Shown piece by piece: positions 49,757 through 57,689 of a stretch of 64,000 nucleotides of DNA. The DNA lies in assembly GCF_023612255.1 (NCBI RefSeq), contig NZ_CP063231.1, forward strand, positions 3,776,501 through 3,840,500. Direction: 5' to 3'. This DNA comes from Luteibacter flocculans (GTDB taxonomy: Bacteria; Pseudomonadota; Gammaproteobacteria; Xanthomonadales; Rhodanobacteraceae). A model generated the notes under the pieces. That model saw nothing but the letters and a program-made list of their open reading frames with translations. It did not search any database and was not told where the DNA came from. The translations under genes and the position numbers were made by a program. Within the stretch, counting starts at the first letter, position 1; each line of letters starts with the position of its first letter.

Positions 49757-51016
49757 ATGTCGTCCACCTCCCCCGACGCGACCTCGCTGTTCCGCCATCG
49801 CGCCTTCGTACAGTTCTGGTTCGCAAAAAACGCGTCGAGCTTCGGCTTTCAGATGATGTCCGTAGCGGTAGGCTGGCAGATCTACGAGTTGACCCATCGC
49901 GCCCTCGACCTCGGCCTCATCGGCCTCGTGCAATTCGTGCCGTCGGTACTTCTGGCCCTGCCTGCGGGGCACGTGGCGGACCAGTTCGACCGGCGCCGCA
50001 TCGTTACCGTTTGCCAGGCCATCGAGTGGGTCGCCATCGCCCTGCTGGCCGTATTCAGCCTATCCGGGCGCCTCAACGAGACTGGCATCCTCTGCCTGGT
50101 CTTCGTCGTGAGCCTGGCAAAAACCTTCGAGTTCCCAGCCCTGCAATCCATGCTTCCTGCTCTGGTGCCGATCCAGATACTGCCGCGCGCCATGGCAGCC
50201 AACGCCGCCGCGGGCCAGGCGGCGATGATCGCTGGACCCGCTCTGGGCGGCCTGCTCTATGTGGCCGGCGCCGGAACGGTCTACGGCGTCTCGGCAGGGC
50301 TCTACCTCGTGGCACTGGTGCTGATGTCGCGGCTGGCGTACGACCACATGCCGCCACGCCGCGAACCAGCCACGTTGAAGACGCTGTTTGCCGGCGTCCA
50401 TTTCATCCGCCACCGCCCTGCCGTCCTCGGCGTGATCTCGCTCGATCTGTTCGCCGTGCTGCTCGGCGGCGCCACGGCGCTCCTGCCGATCTTCGCCAAG
50501 GACATCCTGCACACCGGGCCCTGGGGTCTCGGCGTCCTGCGCGCCGCGCCCGCCGTGGGCGCGTTGCTGATGTCGTTGTGGCTGGCCCGACATGCGCTGG
50601 AACGGCGCGTCGGGCCGATCATGTTCGCCTCGGTGGCCGGCTTCGGCGCCGCGACGCTGGTGTTCGCCCTGTCCACGAACCTTTGGTTGTCGGTGGGCGC
50701 CTTGTTCGCCCTGGGCGCCTTCGACATGGTCAGCATGGTGATTCGCGGCGCGCTCGTGCAGTTGGAAACCCCGGACGACATGCGCGGCCGCGTCAGCGCG
50801 GTCAACGCCATCTTCATCAACACCTCCAACCAGCTCGGCGAGTTCGAATCCGGGCTGCTCGCCGCGGCCGTTGGCGCGGTGAACGCCACCCTGGTCGGCG
50901 GCATCGGCACGCTGGTGGTCGTGGCACTCTGGATGTGGTGGTTCCCCTCCCTGCGTCGCCGCCAGGGCCTGGTATCGGCTCCCGAACCGGTCGAGGGCGC
51001 CAGCGGCACGATCTGA
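49757..51016 (+). CDS. MFS transporter (EntS-like exporter family)
   Basis: 419 residues with twelve predicted membrane helices. The N-terminus FRHRAFVQFWFAKNASSFGFQMMSVAVGWQIYELTHRALDLGLIGLVQFVPSVLLALPAGHVADQFDRRRIV contains the MFS motif A (GHVADQFDRR). The pattern places it in the MFS_3/enterobactin-exporter group. The substrate is unknown. It is followed by the thioredoxin-fold gene after 62 bases. Confidence 0.9.
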   Translation: MSSTSPDATSLFRHRAFVQFWFAKNASSFGFQMMSVAVGWQIYELTHRALDLGLIGLVQFVPSVLLALPAGHVADQFDRRRIVTVCQAIEWVAIALLAVFSLSGRLNETGILCLVFVVSLAKTFEFPALQSMLPALVPIQILPRAMAANAAAGQAAMIAGPALGGLLYVAGAGTVYGVSAGLYLVALVLMSRLAYDHMPPRREPATLKTLFAGVHFIRHRPAVLGVISLDLFAVLLGGATALLPIFAKDILHTGPWGLGVLRAAPAVGALLMSLWLARHALERRVGPIMFASVAGFGAATLVFALSTNLWLSVGALFALGAFDMVSMVIRGALVQLETPDDMRGRVSAVNAIFINTSNQLGEFESGLLAAAVGAVNATLVGGIGTLVVVALWMWWFPSLRRRQGLVSAPEPVEGASGTI

Positions 51017-51078
51017 CACGGCGCCACAAACGTGTTATTAGGTGGACGTCTATACCGCCAAAGGGGAAGTCAGCCACC

Positions 51079-52377
51079 ATGAAGCGCCTGCTTGCCGCCG
51101 CCCTCGTCGCCTTCGTCGCGACCGCCCATGCCGCCCATGACGGCCCTGCCAGCCTCGACGCAGCGCTCGCCCAGGGCAAGCGCGAGCACAAGCCGGTGTT
51201 GATCGATTTCCAGGCCGTGTGGTGTTACTCCTGCTACTACATGGCGAGCCACGTGCTGAACGGCAAGGAGTGGGACGACCTCAATACCAAGATCGTGTTC
51301 TACGAAGCCGACGCCGACAAGCCCGCCGATCAGGCCTGGATGAAGAAACTCAACGTCCACTTCCTTCCGACCTATGTCGCGATCGGACCGGACGGCGAAG
51401 AACTCGGCCGCATTCTCGCCGAGCGACCGCGCGAAACGTTCTATCCCGAGGTGGCCGCCCTTCTCTCCGGCGACGCGCGGCTATCGAAGCAGAAGGCCGA
51501 TGCGGCGAAGGGCTCCATGGCGGCGGTCGCCGACGTGCTCGACACCTACCAGCAGCGCTATGAAGGCAAGGAAGGCATGGCATGGTTCGACACGCTGCCA
51601 CCGATGGTGCGCAACGTATCGGACAAGGACAAGCGCGTGGCGCTCGCGAAGCAGCGGCTTCTGTTGCTGCAGGCCAATGGCGCGAAGGACGACAAGGGCA
51701 TCATCGATGCCGCGACGAAGGTGCTCGCGGGCAACATCGGGTGCGAACGTCCGTATGTACTCGACGACCTCGTTTCCGCAAGCGCGTCGCAACCGGCGGA
51801 TGCGCGCAAGGCCTTGCTCCAGCCGCAGAAGGCCCCGTATGAGCAGTTCCTCGACACGCAGGTGTTCACAGCATCGCCCGCATGCGCCGATCAACGCAGC
51901 GCTGTGCTGACAGCAGCGGATCTCGACGCGGCACTCGACGACCACGCCGCGGAACAGGCCGTGCTGCGCAAGGCGATCGATCTCAGCCGCGACCGGTTGC
52001 ATGGCGACCTGCGCAGCGATCGCAACCTGGCCGACAACCTGCGCGTGTACCTCGTGCGTGCCAAGGCAGGCGACGAACTCGACACGCTGGAGAAGCAGTT
52101 GATCGCCGCCTATCCGGACGACTACGTCTACAACTATCGCTATGGTCGTCGACTTGTCGAAGCGGGCAAGGCTGCCGAGGGGCTTCCGTATCTCGAAGCC
52201 GCGGCGAAGAAGGCCTATGGCGCCAACGAGATCACTGTGGCGAGCTTCCGGGTGAAAGCGCTGCGTGCGCTCCATCGCGATGACGAGGCACGCAAGCTGG
52301 TCGCTAAGACCGTCGCCGCCCAGGGCAAGGCCTTTCCGGAACAGGCGAAGAAGCTGCAGGATGCATTGAACTCCTGA
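51079..52377 (+). CDS. Exported thioredoxin-fold protein with C-terminal helical domain
   Basis: 432 residues. A signal peptide (MKRLLAAALVAFVATAHA) precedes a thioredoxin domain with redox motif C49-Y-S-C52 (LIDFQAVWCYSCYYMAS) and FLPTYVAIGPDGEELGRI with the cis-Pro. The C-terminal ~250 residues are helical and TPR-like (YPDDYVYNYRYGRRLVEAGKAAEGLPYLEAAAKKAYG). It resembles DsbD-gamma/thiol-disulfide proteins acting in the periplasm. The start at 51079 is set by the signal peptide and AAGGGG upstream. Confidence 0.88.
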   Translation: MKRLLAAALVAFVATAHAAHDGPASLDAALAQGKREHKPVLIDFQAVWCYSCYYMASHVLNGKEWDDLNTKIVFYEADADKPADQAWMKKLNVHFLPTYVAIGPDGEELGRILAERPRETFYPEVAALLSGDARLSKQKADAAKGSMAAVADVLDTYQQRYEGKEGMAWFDTLPPMVRNVSDKDKRVALAKQRLLLLQANGAKDDKGIIDAATKVLAGNIGCERPYVLDDLVSASASQPADARKALLQPQKAPYEQFLDTQVFTASPACADQRSAVLTAADLDAALDDHAAEQAVLRKAIDLSRDRLHGDLRSDRNLADNLRVYLVRAKAGDELDTLEKQLIAAYPDDYVYNYRYGRRLVEAGKAAEGLPYLEAAAKKAYGANEITVASFRVKALRALHRDDEARKLVAKTVAAQGKAFPEQAKKLQDALNS

Positions 52378-52382
52378 CCGCT

Positions 52383-52413
52383 CCTGGGGCCGTCCGCGAT
52401 GGGCGGCCCCAGG
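52383..52413 (+). terminator. Hairpin after the thioredoxin-fold gene
   Basis: A 10-bp stem CCTGGGGCCG / CGGCCCCAGG with an 11-base loop begins 5 bases after the stop. There is no T run, so it may be a Rho-assisted terminator or a mRNA end stabiliser. Confidence 0.6.
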
Positions 52414-52493
52414 ACAGTGCGGATGCGCCGCGTCCATGGTGCGCGGCCGGGACACACTGCTACGCTGTTCCGGTCCCCCGCTCCGGAGCTGTC

Positions 52494-53177
52494 ATGATCG
52501 TCGTTCACCACCTGAACAACTCGCGCTCGCAGCGCGTGCTCTGGTTGCTGGAAGAACTCGGCCTGCCCTACGAGATCGTGCGCTATCAGCGCGATCCGAA
52601 GACGATGCTGGCGCCCAAGGCACTGCGCGAAGTACATCCGCTCGGCAAATCGCCTGTCGTCGTGGATGGCGACGTGACCGTGGCCGAGTCGGGCGCGATC
52701 GTCACCTACCTGCTCGATCGCTATGGCGAGGGTCGCCTGCGTCCCTCACCGGGCACGGCCGATGCGCGACGCTTCGATTATTTCATGCACTACGCAGAGG
52801 GCTCCGCCATGCCGCCCCTGCTCTTGAAGCTCGTGTTCTTGCGCATGGAGTCCGCCCCCGTTCCGTTCTTCGCCAAGCCCATTGCACGCATGCTGGCGCG
52901 TGGTGCGCAGAAGAGCTTCGTCGATCCCCAGCTCACCCTGCATCTCGATTACATGGAGAGCGAAATCGGCAAGACGGGCTGGTTCGCGGGAGATGCGTTC
53001 ACCGCGGCGGACATCCAGATGAGCTTCCCGCTCGAAGCGGCCGTCAGCCGCGGCGGTCTCGACGCCACGCGTCCCGGGCTGCTCGGTTTCCTCGAACGTA
53101 TCCATGCGAGGCCCGCCTATCGGGCGGCGCTGGAACGCGCTGGCGACTACGACCTGGTCGCCAAGCCGGCACGCTGA
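52494..53177 (+). CDS. Glutathione S-transferase family protein
   Basis: 227 residues. N-terminal thioredoxin-like domain (IVVHHLNNSRSQRVLWLLEELGLPYEIVRYQRDP, HPLGKSPVVVDGDVTVAESGAIVTYLLDRYG with the cis-Pro and the ES glutathione contact), and C-terminal helical domain (GWFAGDAFTAADIQMSFPLE). Ser in NNSRSQR is the likely catalytic residue. Similar to the YfcG/Ure2-like or GST-III-type fungal-related group. Monocistronic by position. Confidence 0.92.
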   Translation: MIVVHHLNNSRSQRVLWLLEELGLPYEIVRYQRDPKTMLAPKALREVHPLGKSPVVVDGDVTVAESGAIVTYLLDRYGEGRLRPSPGTADARRFDYFMHYAEGSAMPPLLLKLVFLRMESAPVPFFAKPIARMLARGAQKSFVDPQLTLHLDYMESEIGKTGWFAGDAFTAADIQMSFPLEAAVSRGGLDATRPGLLGFLERIHARPAYRAALERAGDYDLVAKPAR

Positions 53178-53269
53178 ACCCCTGCTCAATCCGCCGCCCG
53201 CCTTTTACACCGTCCTCACGGGGCCGACCGCAAAGTCGTTACGACCGCAAACGTCTAGGGAGCCTTCCA

Positions 53270-53599
53270 ATGAGCAGAAATCGCGAATTCGCCCGCCAGG
53301 TCGAGAGCGCCGTGAACGGGGTGTCCGGCCGCGTTCGCCACTATGCCGATGAGGCATCGAGCGTCGGTAACGATCTGCTCGAACGGAGCCGTCGGGTCAC
53401 CGGAAAGCTTGCCAAGCGCACGAACGGCAACGGCCAGCGCATCCGCTATATGGCCGAGGACGTCGCCGACGAGGCCACGTACCAGTACCGCAAGCTGCGC
53501 AAGCAGGTGCGTCGCAACCCGGGCGTCGCCATCGGTATCGCGGCCGCCGCCATCGGTACGTTCCTGCTGATTCGCCACGCGCTGCGCGACGACGACTGA
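53270..53599 (+). CDS. DUF883/ElaB-like membrane-anchored protein
   Basis: 109 residues: an amphipathic helical region (FARQVESAVNGVSGRVRHYADEASSVGNDLLERSRRVTGKL), then a C-terminal membrane helix (NPGVAIGIAAAAIGTFLLIRHALRDDD). The RKQVRRNPGVAIGIAAA pattern is typical of the DUF883/ElaB/YqjD family, some members of which bind ribosomes at the membrane in stationary phase. The start has TAGGGAG upstream. Terminator at 53646-53672. Confidence 0.85.
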   Translation: MSRNREFARQVESAVNGVSGRVRHYADEASSVGNDLLERSRRVTGKLAKRTNGNGQRIRYMAEDVADEATYQYRKLRKQVRRNPGVAIGIAAAAIGTFLLIRHALRDDD

Positions 53600-53645
53600 G
53601 CGATAGCGACAACGATTAATGAGGGCCTGCGGCGGTGCAGGCGAA

Positions 53646-53672
53646 GGCCGGGAGCAATCCCGGCCTTTTTTT
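53646..53672 (+). terminator. Rho-independent terminator of the ElaB-like gene
   Basis: Stem GGCCGGGA / TCCCGGCC with loop GCAA followed by seven T. Strong and clearly oriented to the plus strand. Confidence 0.92.
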
Positions 53673-53714
53673 GTTGTGGGAGCCACCCTGGTGCTAAAAG
53701 CCAACGGGGCGGTG

Positions 53715-53820
53715 TTGTGGGAGCCGCCATGGCGGCGAGGAGCCAACAGAGCGGCGACGCGGGAAACCAGCGAGGAACGGTGAGGCAAGCCTTCCCTCGC
53801 CGCCGTGGCGGCTCCTACAA
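53715..53820. repeat. Pair of inverted REP-like elements
   Basis: TGTGGGAGCCGCCATGGC (53716 on) and its inverted counterpart around CGCCGTGGCGGCTCCTACA (53801-53819) face each other with 60 bases between. Such paired elements in an intergenic region are typical BIME/REP structures. Confidence 0.7.
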
Positions 53821-53886
53821 GAGCGCCTCAGTGTTGGCCTACTCGCAAATCGCGAAGCACCTTTACCGATCGTGCCGCGTCGGCGT

Positions 53887-54219
53887 TCAGGGCACCGGAT
53901 GCTGTTCGACCACCTTGTCCACGTGCCAGCGCACAGCCGGCGCATCCTGCGGCACACCCTTCGGATGGACCTCGGTGATCTTCAGCAGGTATTCGTTGCC
54001 CGGCTTCCAATCGAAGTCTTCGATCGGCACGGCGGTCGTCTGCCATGGCTCGTTGGGCTGTTCGCGGTATTGCAGGCACTCTGCTTTGGTGGCGCCATTC
54101 GTGCACGGCGCCTTGGCGCCTGCGACGTAGAGGAGCCGGGAACGGGAGCCGTGGTCGCTGGGCGACGTGGCACAACCCGTCAACAGGGCGGCGATGACGG
54201 CAAAGGCGAATGGGCGCAT
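53887..54219 (-). CDS. DUF4377-domain lipoprotein
   Basis: 110 residues with a lipobox (FAVIAALLTGCATS; Cys16). The mature domain matches DUF4377: YVAGAKAPCTNGATKAECLQYREQPNEPWQTTAVPIEDFDWKPGNEYLLKITEV, with two cysteines likely paired. DUF4377 domains occur beside HslJ/META domains in envelope stress proteins, but the function is not known. It lies 120 bases downstream of aceE's end and has its own promoter region. Confidence 0.82.
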   Translation of the reverse strand: MRPFAFAVIAALLTGCATSPSDHGSRSRLLYVAGAKAPCTNGATKAECLQYREQPNEPWQTTAVPIEDFDWKPGNEYLLKITEVHPKGVPQDAPAVRWHVDKVVEQHPVP

Positions 54220-54291
54220 GGGTTGGGGTCCGCGATCGGTGAACGGGTAAGGGATACCAGCCGGTCCATGGACGGTGTGTGATGCGGAAAC

Positions 54292-54319
54292 GACGAGGGC
54301 CGGTCGCCCGGCCCTCGTC
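54292..54319. terminator. Terminator of aceE
   Basis: A perfect 12-bp stem GACGAGGGCCGG / CCGGCCCTCGTC with loop TCGC lies 20 bases after the aceE stop. On the minus strand only a short CGTTTCC follows. Confidence 0.75.
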
Positions 54320-54338
54320 TTCCCACATCTCCCGGCCG

Positions 54339-57032
54339 TCAGACCGTCATGGGATTGGGCTTGTCGACGTCGAGCTTGTATTCCTTGATGGCGCGGCTGA
54401 CGTCCTTGGCGTTGACCTTGCCGTCCTTCGCCAGCGCGGCAAGGGCCGCATGTGCGATCCAGTAGCGGTCCACTTCGAAGTGCCCGCGCAGGTTCGCACG
54501 CGTATCGCTGCGACCGAAGCCGTCCGTGCCCAGCACCGTATAGCGCATGCCGTCGGGCATGAACGCGCGGATCTGGTCGGCGAACTCGCGCACGTAGTCG
54601 GTGGCGGCAACGGCCGGACCCTGGCGATCGGCCAGCAGCCCCGTCACATACGGCACGCGCTGCGTCGCTTCCGGATGCAGGCGGTTCCAGCGCTCGGCAT
54701 CGAAGCCTTCGCGACGCACTTCCGAGAAGCTCGGCACCGACCAGATATCGGAGGTGACGCCGAAATCCTTCTCCAGCAGCTCCGCGGCCGCGATGACCTC
54801 GCGAAGAATGGTGCCCGAGCCCATGAGCTGTACGCGTGGCTCGTTCTTCTTGGCCTTACCGCCGTCCTTGAACAGGTACATGCCCTTGACGATGCCTTCC
54901 TCGCTCCCCTTCGGCAGATCGGGGTGGGCATAGTTCTCGTTCATGACCGTGATGTAGTAGTAGACGTCTTCCTGCTCCTGCATCATCCGGCGCGTGCCGT
55001 CCTGCAGGATCACCGCCAATTCGTAAGAGAAGGTGGGATCGTAGGACACGACGTTCGGGATCGCACCGGAGAGCAGGTGCGAATGGCCGTCCTCATGCTG
55101 CAGGCCTTCGCCGTTCAGCGTGGTGCGACCCGACGTACCGCCGATCAGGAAGCCGCGCGCGCGCATGTCGCCCGCCGCCCAGCAGAGGTCGCCGATGCGC
55201 TGGAAGCCGAACATCGAGTAATAGATGAAGAACGGCAGCATCGCCACGTTGCTGACGCTGTAGCTGGTGGCTGCCGCGAGCCACGCGCTCATGCCGCCCG
55301 CCTCGCTGATGCCTTCCTGCAGCACCTGGCCCTTCTGGTCCTCGCGGTAGTAGAGCAGCTGGTCGGCGTCCTGCGGACGATACTTCTGCCCGAACGGCGC
55401 GTAGATGCCGATCTGGCGGAACATGCCTTCCATACCGAACGTCCGCGCTTCGTCGGCCACGATCGGGACGAGGCGCGGACCGAGTTCCTTGTCACGCAGC
55501 ATGAGGTTCATGCCGCGAACGAGGGCCATGGTCGTGGAGATCTCACGATCGCCGGTGCCCTTGGTGATCTGGTCGAACGCGTCGAGCGCCGGCGCCTTGA
55601 ACGACTGGTCCGCCTTGCGGCGACGCTGCGGCAGCGAACCGCCGAGCGCACGGCGACGCTCCAGCATGTACTGCACTTCGTCCGAGTCCTTGCCCGGGTG
55701 GTAGTACGGCACTTCGTCCAGCTTGTCGTCGGGCACCGGGATATTGAAGCGATCGCGGAAGGCGCGAACGGCCTCGGTATCCATCTTCTTCTGGTTGTGC
55801 GCGGGGTTCTGCGATTCGCCCGCCGCGCCCATGCCGTAGCCCTTCACCGTCTTGGCGAGGATCACGGTCGGCATGCCGGTGGTGTTCACTGCCGCGTGGT
55901 ACGCCGCGTACACCTTGTGCGGGTCGTGGCCGCCACGGTTCAGGCGCCAGATGTCGTCGTCGGACATGTTCGCAACGAGCGCTGCCGTCTCCGGATACTT
56001 GCCGAAGAACTTCTCGCGTGTGTACGCGCCGCCGAAGGCCTTGCACGCCTGGTACTCACCGTCGACGGTTTCCATCATGAGCTGGCGCAGCTTGCCGGTG
56101 GTGTCACGGGCAAGGAGCGGATCCCAGTAGCTGCCCCAGACGACCTTGATCGCATTCCAGCCCGCGCCACGGAACACACCTTCCAGTTCCTGGATGATCT
56201 TGCCGTTGCCACGCACCGGACCGTCGAGACGCTGCAGGTTGCAGTTGATGACGAAGATGAGGTTGTCGAGGCCTTCGCGACCCGCCAGCGAGATCGCGCC
56301 GAGCGACTCCGGCTCGTCCGACTCGCCGTCGCCCATGAAGCACCAGATCTTGCGATCGGTCTTCGGCATGAGGCCGCGATGTTCCAGGTACTTCCAGAAC
56401 TGGGCCTGATAGATCGCCTGGATCGGACCGAGACCCATGGACACCGTCGGTACCTGCCAGTAATCCGGCATCAGGTACGGATGCGGATAGGACGACAGGC
56501 CACGGCCCTTACCGGCCACTTCCATGCGGAAGAGGTCGAGCTGGTCTTCGCTGATGCGACCTTCGAGGAAGGAGCGCGCATACACGCCGGGTGCCGAGTG
56601 GCCCTGGTGGAAGACCAGGTCGCCCGGATGGTCGGCGCTCGGAGCGCGCCAGAAATGATTGAAGCCCACGTCGTACAACGTGGCCGACGAGGCGAAGCTG
56701 GAGATGTGACCGCCGAGGTCGCCCGGCTTGCGGTTGGCGCGCACCACCGTGGCGAGCGCATTCCAGCGGATCAGCGAGCGGATGCGCCATTCGAGAGCGG
56801 CGTCGCCCGGGCTGCGCGCTTCCATGTGCGGCGGGATGGTGTTGACGTACTCGGTCGTCGGATCGAACGGCAGGTAGCCACCGGCGCGACGGGTGGAGTC
56901 GACCATCCGTTCCAGCAGGAAATGCGCGCGCTCGGTGCCATCGTGATTGATGACGGCGTTGAGCGATTCGACCCACTCGCGGGTTTCGGTGGGGTCGAGG
57001 TCCTGGTTCAGGATGTCGTCGAACTGGTCCAT
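54339..57032 (-). CDS. aceE: Pyruvate dehydrogenase E1 component
   Basis: 897 residues of the homodimeric E1. It starts MDQFDDILNQDLDPTETREWVESL. Key segments: NPGDLGGHISSFASSATLYDVGFNHFWR, the thiamine-diphosphate motif GDGESDEPESLGAISLAGREGLDNLIFVINCN (GDG...N), AKTVKGYGMG, EGMFRQIGIYAPFGQKY, and GTDGFGRSDTRANLRGHFEVDRYWIAHAAL. It decarboxylates pyruvate and passes the acetyl group to E2. aceF and lpd are not adjacent, so the complex is encoded at more than one locus here. The very long open frames on both strands across it come from codon bias. Confidence 0.97.
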   Translation of the reverse strand: MDQFDDILNQDLDPTETREWVESLNAVINHDGTERAHFLLERMVDSTRRAGGYLPFDPTTEYVNTIPPHMEARSPGDAALEWRIRSLIRWNALATVVRANRKPGDLGGHISSFASSATLYDVGFNHFWRAPSADHPGDLVFHQGHSAPGVYARSFLEGRISEDQLDLFRMEVAGKGRGLSSYPHPYLMPDYWQVPTVSMGLGPIQAIYQAQFWKYLEHRGLMPKTDRKIWCFMGDGESDEPESLGAISLAGREGLDNLIFVINCNLQRLDGPVRGNGKIIQELEGVFRGAGWNAIKVVWGSYWDPLLARDTTGKLRQLMMETVDGEYQACKAFGGAYTREKFFGKYPETAALVANMSDDDIWRLNRGGHDPHKVYAAYHAAVNTTGMPTVILAKTVKGYGMGAAGESQNPAHNQKKMDTEAVRAFRDRFNIPVPDDKLDEVPYYHPGKDSDEVQYMLERRRALGGSLPQRRRKADQSFKAPALDAFDQITKGTGDREISTTMALVRGMNLMLRDKELGPRLVPIVADEARTFGMEGMFRQIGIYAPFGQKYRPQDADQLLYYREDQKGQVLQEGISEAGGMSAWLAAATSYSVSNVAMLPFFIYYSMFGFQRIGDLCWAAGDMRARGFLIGGTSGRTTLNGEGLQHEDGHSHLLSGAIPNVVSYDPTFSYELAVILQDGTRRMMQEQEDVYYYITVMNENYAHPDLPKGSEEGIVKGMYLFKDGGKAKKNEPRVQLMGSGTILREVIAAAELLEKDFGVTSDIWSVPSFSEVRREGFDAERWNRLHPEATQRVPYVTGLLADRQGPAVAATDYVREFADQIRAFMPDGMRYTVLGTDGFGRSDTRANLRGHFEVDRYWIAHAALAALAKDGKVNAKDVSRAIKEYKLDVDKPNPMTV

Positions 57033-57180
57033 GGATGCTCCGCTCGCGCATGACGCGCGCTCATGGGGACTGAAGAAGGCCGCTGGGGTGGCGGGAAAAC
57101 CTTTCCATGATAACCCAAGGTTCGCGGATACGCGGCCGTATGGGCGCTTGGATCGAGGCAAATGGGATATGTGGCGAGCC

Positions 57181-57676
57181 TGCCGGCTGTCGCCGGATCG
57201 CCAGCAGGCTGGCTCCCACCGGACAAGCGGGCTCCCATCCGACAAGTCGACTCCCACCCGGAAGCCGGACTCCTTCTGAACCAGCCCTCCGCAACGGGGA
57301 TCTGCCGGCTGTCGCCGGATCGCCAGCAGGCTGGCTCCCACCGGACAAGCGGGCTCCCATCCGACAAGTCGACTCCCACCCGGAAGCCGGACTCCTCTGA
57401 ACCAGCCCTCCGCAACGGGGATCTGCCGGCTTCGCCGGATCGCCAGCAGGCTGGCTCCCACCGACAAGCGGGCTCCCATCCGACAAGTCGACTCCCACCC
57501 GGAAGCCGGATTCCTTCTGGAGCAGGTCCTCCGCAACGGGGATCTGCCGGCTTCGCCGGATCGCCAGCAGGCTGGCTCCCACCAACAAGCCGGTTCACAT
57601 CCGAGAAGTTGACCCTCACCCGACAAGCTGGCTCCCACCGGGTTGCGCTTTGGTGGGAGCCAGCCTGCTGGCGATG
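57181..57676. repeat. Tandem array of 121-122 bp units carrying REP hairpins
   Basis: Units start at 57181, 57303, 57424 and 57545 (spacing 122, 121, 121). Each contains GCCAGCAGGCTGGCTCCCA, then ACAAG-CGGGCTCCCATCC and CCGGAAGCCGGA, a REP-like set of short palindromes, and the boundary sequence CCGCAACGGGGATCTGCCGG. The fourth unit is diverged and truncated. An inverted copy (TGGGAGCCAGCCTGCTGGC) follows at 57653-57672. It fills the space between the aceE start and the maeB stop. The 148 bases 57033-57180 hold only the aceE leader. Confidence 0.9.
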
Positions 57677-57689
57677 GTCGTGCCGCGAC

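Noticed and set aside
57181-57676. CRISPR array
   Set aside because: The repeat period is 121-122 bp with nearly the whole unit conserved, there are no distinct spacers of 30-40 bp and no cas genes nearby.
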